Source of the DNA: a virus
Virus record (IMG/VR): IMGVR_UViG_3300025598_001291
Location: 1 to 26,324 of that record
DNA: 26,324 bases
Reading direction: 5' to 3' (one strand)
The position numbers were made by a program, and so were the translations under genes. Under the pieces are notes generated by a model, which was given only the letters and a program-made list of their open reading frames with translations, was not told the DNA's origin and did no database searches. This document shows positions 21,350-26,324 of this stretch, one piece after another; position 1 is the stretch's first letter, and the number at the start of each line of letters is the position of its first letter.

Positions 21350-22501
21350 ATGGCACGTAAACAAACAACTGCGGAGTCTAAGACTACTGAAACTAAGGCT
21401 TCGTCATTAAAAGACATTTTTGAGGCGGTCGATGCATTGAATACAGATGCATCGATGCTCTCTGAAGATAATTCTTTATCTATTGTAGGTGACTGGATTG
21501 ATACCGGCTCTTATGCACTTAATGCTATCTTTTCTGGATCTCTTTACAAGGGTATTCCTGTTGGTAGGGTTACTGGTTTTTCCGGTCCTTCCGGAGCGGG
21601 TAAGACGCTTATTGTTAATAAGATCATTGCGAACGCTCAAAAGAAAGGCTACTTTGCTGCAGTATGGGATACAGAAGCAGCAGTAGATAGGCAATCTGCT
21701 GAAGGCGTTGGTGTTGATCCTAAGCGCTTAAAGTACTATCCAGTAGAAACAGTAGAAGATTGTCGTAACCAAATCGCTACATTCTTAGACAAGATTATTG
21801 CAGCTAATGACCCTAACTTAAAGGTTATTATTGCTATTGATAGTCTCGGTAACTTAGCAAGTGCTAAAGAGCTTCGTGACGTTACAGAAGGTAAGGATGC
21901 AGCAGATATGGGTACTAAGGCTAAAGCAATGAAGTCTATGATGCGTGCTTTAACCTTTAAGGCAGCTAAAGCTCGTGTGCCTATTCTGTTTACTAATCAC
22001 ATTTATGACAACCCTACTTCACTCTATCCTGAATTGGTTAAGCGCCAATCCGGTGGCTCTGGCCCTATTTATCTTGCTTCTTTGTTGGTTCAGCTTGCGA
22101 CTCGAAACGAAAAGATTGACAAAAACGAAGGAGAAGAAGCAATAGCAGTAGCTCACAACGTAAGCGGTGTTACTCTGTCAGCAATGACAGTAAAGAACCG
22201 TTTTGCACCTCCTTTCTTAAAAGCTGAGCTTTATAACAACTTCCGTACCGGGTTAAGTCGTTATGCAGGTTTAGCTGACATGGCTATTGCGTTTGGAGTA
22301 ATTCAGCAAACTGGTTCTACGTTTCAGTTCAATGGAGAAAAGATCGGTTATAGAAAGACTTGGGAAAATGACACTGAGTTTTGGGATACTAAAGTTATAC
22401 CTCTATTAGAAGAGACCTTAAAAGAAAAGGTTCGATATGGTGGGGCTCTCGATCAGATACCTGATTCAGAGCCGGTAGAAAAAACTGAATCATCAGAATA
22501 A
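21350..22501 (+). CDS. uvsX: UvsX RecA-like recombinase
   Basis: UvsX forms filaments on single-stranded DNA with help from UvsY and drives strand invasion for repair and recombination-dependent replication. The 383-aa protein (T4: 391) contains Walker A GPSGAGKT (79-86), the YFAAVWDTEAAV strand with the catalytic Glu (101-112), Walker B VIIAIDSLGNL (159-169) and the L2-type QSGGSGPIY segment. The C-terminus is acidic (SEPVEKTESSE), as in RecA and UvsX regulators of gp32 displacement. The first 20 residues are Lys/Thr-rich and probably disordered. A strong terminator follows its stop. Confidence 0.97.
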   Translation: MARKQTTAESKTTETKASSLKDIFEAVDALNTDASMLSEDNSLSIVGDWIDTGSYALNAIFSGSLYKGIPVGRVTGFSGPSGAGKTLIVNKIIANAQKKGYFAAVWDTEAAVDRQSAEGVGVDPKRLKYYPVETVEDCRNQIATFLDKIIAANDPNLKVIIAIDSLGNLASAKELRDVTEGKDAADMGTKAKAMKSMMRALTFKAAKARVPILFTNHIYDNPTSLYPELVKRQSGGSGPIYLASLLVQLATRNEKIDKNEGEEAIAVAHNVSGVTLSAMTVKNRFAPPFLKAELYNNFRTGLSRYAGLADMAIAFGVIQQTGSTFQFNGEKIGYRKTWENDTEFWDTKVIPLLEETLKEKVRYGGALDQIPDSEPVEKTESSE

Positions 22502-22503
22502 AC

Positions 22504-22534
22504 AAAAAAGCTAAGGGAAACCTTAGCTTTTTTT
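22504..22534 (+). terminator. Rho-independent terminator after uvsX
   Basis: AAAAAAGCTAAGG pairs perfectly with CCTTAGCTTTTTT around a GAAA tetraloop (22517-22520), and the 3' arm runs into a T tract. The stem has 13 bp with the core GCTAAGG/CCTTAGC. It begins 3 bases after the uvsX stop and is the clearest terminator in the window. Confidence 0.93.
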
Positions 22535-22540
22535 ATTTTA

Positions 22541-22549
22541 TATATTATA
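22541..22549 (+). promoter_or_regulatory. Candidate promoter element upstream of gene 41 (TATATTATA)
   Basis: TATATTATA lies between the uvsX terminator and the gene 41 GTG, ending 8 bases before the start codon. Because the terminator should stop upstream transcription, a promoter is needed here, which makes this the best-supported copy of the element. Confidence 0.5.
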
Positions 22550-22557
22550 ATAATAAA

Positions 22558-23901
22558 GTGAAGAATAAACTTCAAGTAAACGCAGAATATTTTGAAAACA
22601 TTGTTGCACATCAATGTTTATTTAACTCTTACTATGTATCTTTAGTATTAGACCATTTATCACCGGAGAACTTTAAAAACGCTGGTAATAAACTTGTAGT
22701 GAGTATTGTCAAAGACTTTTACAATAAGCGTAAAGCACTACCTACTATTACCGAGATTAAAACCTATCTCAGTAAAGAAGAAGATCTAAAACTATTTAAA
22801 GATACAGTTACTACCTACAAGCAATATGATACCACTCTTAATATGGATGAGCTTATTGCTAATACTGAGACGTTTTTTAAAGAAAAGAACGTTTATAATA
22901 CGGTACTGAAGATAGTAGATGATGTAACGAATGATAAAGCTGATTATGGTAAGTTCTTAAAGATGTTTGAAAAGGCGTGTAATGTAACGCTTATTAACGA
23001 CATTGGTTTAGATTTTTACGGTCAATATCAAAAAATTATTGATGAGCTTGGTACACCTAATGAAACTATACCTACAGGTTGGAACTTCATCGACGATAAA
23101 ATTGGTGGTGGTTTAGCTAAAAGAGGTAGAGCTCTTTATCTATTCCTGGGACCAACTAATATTGGTAAATCTATCTTTTTAGGTAATATAGCTTCTAATA
23201 TGGCAGAACGTGGTTTAACTACCGTTCTTATTTCATTAGAAATGCCTGAAATGATGTATGCTAAACGCATTAGTTCACATCTATCAAAAATACCTATTAA
23301 AGATATCCAGCAACAGATAAAACCATTAGAAACATATTTTCAAGAAGTATCAGTACAACGTAAGCAAAAGCTTATCATTAAGGAGTTCCCACCGAAATCC
23401 ATTACTATAGGTGGTATTAGAGCCTATCTTGAGTCTTTAGTAAAGACCGGGATAAAACCGGATATACTCGTTATAGACTATCTTGGACTGATAAAGGCGA
23501 GTAGCGGTGATAACTCTTATGAACAAGGTAAAAATACTGCAGAAGAATTAAGAGCTCTTTCATATTTCTTTAGTATTCCTATAGTAAGTGCAATTCAAAC
23601 TAACCGTGAAGGTATGGAGAAACCAAGTCTGGATACCGTAAGCGAATCTTTAGGTGTAGCGTTTACAGCAGACGTTGTTTGGTCTATTCATCAAGATGAA
23701 GGTGATCAGGATTTAGGCATTATAAAAGTAGGTGGTATTAAAAATCGTGTAGGACCTAAACACGGAGCAACAGCTATGAGAATAGATTATAATACTCTTT
23801 CGCTTTCTGAAGAAAAAGACTATATAGGACTTGCCAATAATAACAGCGATTCTGATGTTATGTCAAGCTTGGAAAGAAAGCTTGAAAATATGGCCAAGTA
23901 A
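22558..23901 (+). CDS. 41: gp41 replicative DNA helicase (DnaB-like)
   Basis: gp41 is the hexameric 5'-3' helicase of the replication fork. The 447-aa protein (T4: 475) has an N-terminal helical DnaB-type domain (1-145) and a RecA-like C-terminal domain. The latter contains IPTGWNFIDDKIGGGL (171-185), Walker A GPTNIGKS (198-205), VLISLEMPEMMYAKR (223-237) and Walker B DILVIDYLGLI (302-312). The SAIQTNREG segment follows. The start codon is GTG. The gene is cut off from uvsX by a terminator and preceded by its own promoter-like element. Primase gp61 and loader gp59 were not recognised in the window. Confidence 0.95.
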   Translation: MKNKLQVNAEYFENIVAHQCLFNSYYVSLVLDHLSPENFKNAGNKLVVSIVKDFYNKRKALPTITEIKTYLSKEEDLKLFKDTVTTYKQYDTTLNMDELIANTETFFKEKNVYNTVLKIVDDVTNDKADYGKFLKMFEKACNVTLINDIGLDFYGQYQKIIDELGTPNETIPTGWNFIDDKIGGGLAKRGRALYLFLGPTNIGKSIFLGNIASNMAERGLTTVLISLEMPEMMYAKRISSHLSKIPIKDIQQQIKPLETYFQEVSVQRKQKLIIKEFPPKSITIGGIRAYLESLVKTGIKPDILVIDYLGLIKASSGDNSYEQGKNTAEELRALSYFFSIPIVSAIQTNREGMEKPSLDTVSESLGVAFTADVVWSIHQDEGDQDLGIIKVGGIKNRVGPKHGATAMRIDYNTLSLSEEKDYIGLANNNSDSDVMSSLERKLENMAK

Positions 23902-23915
23902 GTTAAATAAGTCTT

Positions 23916-24848
23916 ATGAGTGCCAAGAACATATACATTTTTACAGACATCGATTTAGATGGCTCCGTGAGTTTATTGGCACTACATTGGGGTCTTAATG
24001 CAAATATTGGCGACCTAAAATACAAAGCTACCACAGTCAGTAATTTAAGAAGAGAAATATTACGGTGGTTAGAAGAAGATAATTTCAGTAACTACGATAA
24101 AGTTTACTTTTTAGATCTTGATACAAGTAATTGTGCAGATCTTATTGACAAAGCTAATGTAGAGATTATTGACCATCATCTAACGCACGTAAACGCAAAA
24201 GATGTTTATAAGAACGCGACTGTTAATGTGGTTGAAGAAACTTCTTGTGCTAAAAAACTATATAAATATCTTAAGACAAGTTACCCTGGTTTTGAAAAGA
24301 AACTTTCTACAGAGCAAAAGCTTTTAATTGCGTTAGCGGATGATTACGACAGCTATCAATTTAAAATAAACGAATCTTATAATTTAAATTGCTTATTAAC
24401 CAACACACAAAAAACCTTAGACAAAACCCGTACTGATAAATTTGTTGAACGTTTTTATAACGGTTTTAGTGGTTTTAATAAACAAGAGCTTAATATCATT
24501 AAAGAATATATTAATGGTAGAGATAACACTATAAAGAACTTACAGGTGTTTTCAGGTAACGTGAATATTAGTAAGCAAAATGTTAAGGTTACAGGTACAA
24601 CCGGTACAAAGTATGTTAATGATATTTGCGACCATTTAATTAAAGAATATGATTCAGATATTGTATTTTTCGTTAATACTAATAACTCACATGTATCTTT
24701 TAGAAAGAAAAAAGAATGTAGTATAGATATGTCAAAGCTTGCTATTAAGCTATGCGAAGGTGGTGGTCACGAGTATGCCGCTGGTGGTAAAATTACAGAT
24801 ACATTTATGGAATTTGTTAAACAATTAACCCCAGTGGAGAATCAATAA
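23916..24848 (+). CDS. DHH-family phosphoesterase
   Basis: The 310-aa protein has the motif order of DHH/DHHA1 phosphoesterases (RecJ, NrnA, nanoRNase). The order is TDIDLDGSVS (10-19), YFLDLDTS (64-71), the IDHHLTH motif with D86-H87-H88, ADDYDS (141-146) and the C-terminal glycine motif GGGHEYAAGGK (282-292). These residues bind two manganese ions and the substrate phosphate. The compact length fits single-strand exonuclease or oligonucleotide/dinucleotide phosphatase members better than full-length RecJ (577 aa). It lies between helicase 41 and gene 32, so a role in DNA-end or nanoRNA turnover, or in cleaving a cyclic-nucleotide defence signal, is possible. Substrate is not determined. Confidence 0.85.
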   Translation: MSAKNIYIFTDIDLDGSVSLLALHWGLNANIGDLKYKATTVSNLRREILRWLEEDNFSNYDKVYFLDLDTSNCADLIDKANVEIIDHHLTHVNAKDVYKNATVNVVEETSCAKKLYKYLKTSYPGFEKKLSTEQKLLIALADDYDSYQFKINESYNLNCLLTNTQKTLDKTRTDKFVERFYNGFSGFNKQELNIIKEYINGRDNTIKNLQVFSGNVNISKQNVKVTGTTGTKYVNDICDHLIKEYDSDIVFFVNTNNSHVSFRKKKECSIDMSKLAIKLCEGGGHEYAAGGKITDTFMEFVKQLTPVENQ

Positions 24849-25144
24849 TGTCTGGAGTAATTGGTGCATTAGAATCCGCAGTTTTAGAAAACCCACTTGA
24901 CTCTTTAATTGAAGAAGAGGTAGAAGCAGAGCTAATTAAGTTTAGCTCGTTTTGTTCCATTATACACAATAAAAAACTTAACAATGTGGCTGTGTTTTCA
25001 TTGATTGTTAAGAACAAAATATACAAAAAAGTTTACATGCGGATGTTACAGGTTGACAACGAGAAAGAAGCTATTTTAATATTTTTAAAGTATAATTCTA
25101 ACCTTTGCCGTAGCAAAGTTGTGAGAGAGGTACTACAATCGTAG
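24848..25144 (+). CDS. Hypothetical protein, 98 aa (position of T4 gene 33)
   Basis: The ATG overlaps the DHH stop by one base and follows a GTGGAGA at about 8 bases, one of the few Shine-Dalgarno-like sites here. The protein has an acidic N-terminus (LIEEEVEAELIKF) followed by alternating helices (KNKIYKKVYMRMLQV, EKEAILIFLKYN). T4 has the small late-transcription coactivator gene 33 just before 59 and 32, and this gene is in the matching place with similar size (T4 gp33: 112 aa). I see no gp33 motif, including the hydrophobic clamp-binding C-terminus. The assignment is positional only. Confidence 0.55.
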   Translation: MSGVIGALESAVLENPLDSLIEEEVEAELIKFSSFCSIIHNKKLNNVAVFSLIVKNKIYKKVYMRMLQVDNEKEAILIFLKYNSNLCRSKVVREVLQS

Positions 25145-25149
25145 TACTA

Positions 25150-25806
25150 ATGAACGTTCCGGAAATTTATAATACATATTTAAGCGTTTCGCGTGGCTCT
25201 TTAAACAAGCCTTGGAAAGCACGTAAAGACTTTAATGATTTTGACAAAACCCCGGATGGTGTTATTTGTAAGCGTTTGGAATTATTCTTTAAGAAATTTC
25301 CTCAAATAGATCCAAGAGACTATTTTAAAGCACCTTATATTGTTTATAAAGATGAAGAGCATTTTCCGCTAAATTTTTACACTACACAAAAAGCTATAGC
25401 TATTTATACTACAGTAGAAAAGCAAAAGAAAGAAGAATTACCGGATACGGAAAGTCAAATTGAAGACATTAAAAAGACTTTAAAACATATTGCCGGTACT
25501 TGCCTTCGCCAGAAAACTACACTTACTGATTACTGTAGAGCGAAAGAAGGATATACATATAGAATATTTAACGAATATAATAACAAACTTATTAACATTT
25601 ATGTACTGATTAAGTTGCCTTTCTTTGAAAACCAGCTAAACTCTCTTAACCCTCAAGATAAGTTACTTTACTTGAAAGATGCTGCAAATAACATCCAGAA
25701 ATACAAGATGCGATTGAACTCATCCATTAGAGCAAAGAAACTTATTGACGAAGGTCTCAAACTAATAACAAATACAACTAATACTATTGATAAAACTAAA
25801 AACTAA
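25150..25806 (+). CDS. Hypothetical protein, 218 aa (position and size of helicase loader gp59)
   Basis: The protein (MNVPEIYNTYLSVSRG) is mainly helical and basic. It contains ICKRLELFFKKFPQIDPRDYF (about 40-60), YTTQKAIAIYTTVEKQKKEE and a Lys-rich C-terminal helix. It is one residue longer than T4 gp59 (217 aa) and lies directly before gene 32, where T4 has the gp59 helicase loader. The sequence does not show a clear gp59 match: the N-terminal HMG-like region of gp59 is not obvious. It may be a diverged gp59 or an unrelated replacement. The spacing of 20 bases to gene 32 suggests joint transcription. Confidence 0.6.
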   Translation: MNVPEIYNTYLSVSRGSLNKPWKARKDFNDFDKTPDGVICKRLELFFKKFPQIDPRDYFKAPYIVYKDEEHFPLNFYTTQKAIAIYTTVEKQKKEELPDTESQIEDIKKTLKHIAGTCLRQKTTLTDYCRAKEGYTYRIFNEYNNKLINIYVLIKLPFFENQLNSLNPQDKLLYLKDAANNIQKYKMRLNSSIRAKKLIDEGLKLITNTTNTIDKTKN

Positions 25807-25826
25807 ACTAAAATCACAACACAATT

Positions 25827-26324
25827 ATGAAACCTACGTTTAATTCAAATATGTTCGAAAGCATTAAAAGCGCTCTCGACTCAGCTAAGACAAAAAATAC
25901 TGGTAGCAGCTTTAAGAATCTATTCTCTATTGCTAAGCCAGGTAATTATGTAGTACGTTTACTACCTAATATTAAAAACCCAGGTGAAACCTTTTTACAT
26001 TATTATCATCACGGTTGGAATAGTATTGCTACCGGTCAATACGTAAGTGTAACATCTCCTTCTACATGGGGTGAACGTTGCCCGATTAGTGAACTATACT
26101 TTAAGGTATTACGCGGTGGTACTCCTGATGAACAAGAAAAGGCTAAAGCAAATCTACGTCGTAAAGAGAACTGGTATGTTAATGTTTATATAGTAAGTGA
26201 TCCAGTATCACCAGAAAACAACGGTACTGTTAAAGTATTACGTTTCGGTAAACAATTAAACAAGATTATTGAATCTGCTATTAGTGGTGATGATTCAGCT
26301 GAACTCGGCGCTAAGATCTTTGAT
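25827..26324 (+). CDS. 32: gp32 single-stranded DNA-binding protein, C-terminus cut by window edge
   Basis: Gene 32 protein coats single-stranded DNA in replication and recombination. The visible 166 codons match the core: GNYVVRLLPNIKNPGE (39-54; T4 GQAVIRFLPSKNDE), HHGWN (61-65), STWGERCP (79-86) and WYVNVYIVSDPVSPENNGTV (T4 [20 protein letters not shown]). LRFGKQLNKIIE follows. Of the four zinc ligands of T4 gp32 (H64, C77, C87, C90) only His62 and Cys85 are kept; the other two are Thr and Ser. The basic LAST motif at the T4 N-terminus is not evident. The ORF is open at the right edge. No Shine-Dalgarno site precedes the ATG. Confidence 0.93.
   Translation, partial: MKPTFNSNMFESIKSALDSAKTKNTGSSFKNLFSIAKPGNYVVRLLPNIKNPGETFLHYYHHGWNSIATGQYVSVTSPSTWGERCPISELYFKVLRGGTPDEQEKAKANLRRKENWYVNVYIVSDPVSPENNGTVKVLRFGKQLNKIIESAISGDDSAELGAKIFD

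Noticed and set aside
24261-24268. Exact TATAAATA inside the DHH phosphoesterase gene as a late promoter
   Set aside because: It is mid-gene with no start codon nearby; AT-rich coding sequence gives such matches by chance.

Overview
The window is an AT-rich, gene-dense stretch of a virulent T4-like myovirus (Straboviridae and relatives). The T4 replication, recombination and late-transcription core can be read directly from protein motifs: UvsY, UvsW, gp55, gp47, gp46, gp43, UvsX, gp41 and the start of gp32, mostly in one long rightward block. No structural genes, tRNAs or CRISPR arrays were recognised. The host cannot be named from the sequence. Low GC, and start codons that mostly follow A/T-rich leaders instead of Shine-Dalgarno sites, would suit a marine or freshwater host such as a Bacteroidota or Pelagibacter-like bacterium, but this is inference.

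Layout. Positions 1-1815 (minus strand) hold a truncated membrane-protein gene, queE, queD and an unknown gene. A symmetric T4-late-type promoter (1828-1842) separates them from a lone plus-strand lysozyme-like gene. Positions 2460-4618 (minus strand) hold small Ala/Pro/Gln-rich proteins with leader-like N-termini, an unknown gene and a GIY-YIG nuclease. From 4662 to the right end everything is on the plus strand: uvsY-uvsW-55-47; a glycosyltransferase island (8016-12242) that includes GT11- and GT10-type fucosyltransferases and a small dATP/dGTP-diphosphohydrolase-like protein; 46; a GT4-type glycosyltransferase; DNA polymerase 43, preceded by a hairpin resembling the T4 gp43 operator; the cluster dpdA - orf76 - dpdN-like - P-loop kinase - queF (17854-20954); an unknown gene; uvsX; a clear terminator; 41; a DHH phosphoesterase; two unknowns; and 32, cut by the window edge.

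The most interesting system is a nearly complete pathway for 7-deazaguanine DNA modification. QueD and QueE build the 7-deazaguanine precursor and QueF reduces preQ0 to preQ1. A compact TGT-like DpdA, with both expected aspartates and a GVVQG loop, would exchange guanine in DNA for the deazaguanine base. A PurN-like formyltransferase with the Asn/His/Asp catalytic set lies in the same overlapping cluster and fits DpdN, so the predicted product is 7-(formylamino)methyl-7-deazaguanine in phage DNA. FolE and QueC are not in the window and must come from elsewhere in the phage genome or from the host. orf76 and the P-loop kinase inside the cluster have no assigned role and are candidates for new components.

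Other points of note are the candidate gp43 autoregulatory hairpin, a recurring TATATTATA element very close to the start codons of several transcription units, a gp55 with an extra Lys/Pro-rich N-terminus and no visible clamp-binding tail, and a gp32 that has lost two of its four zinc ligands.
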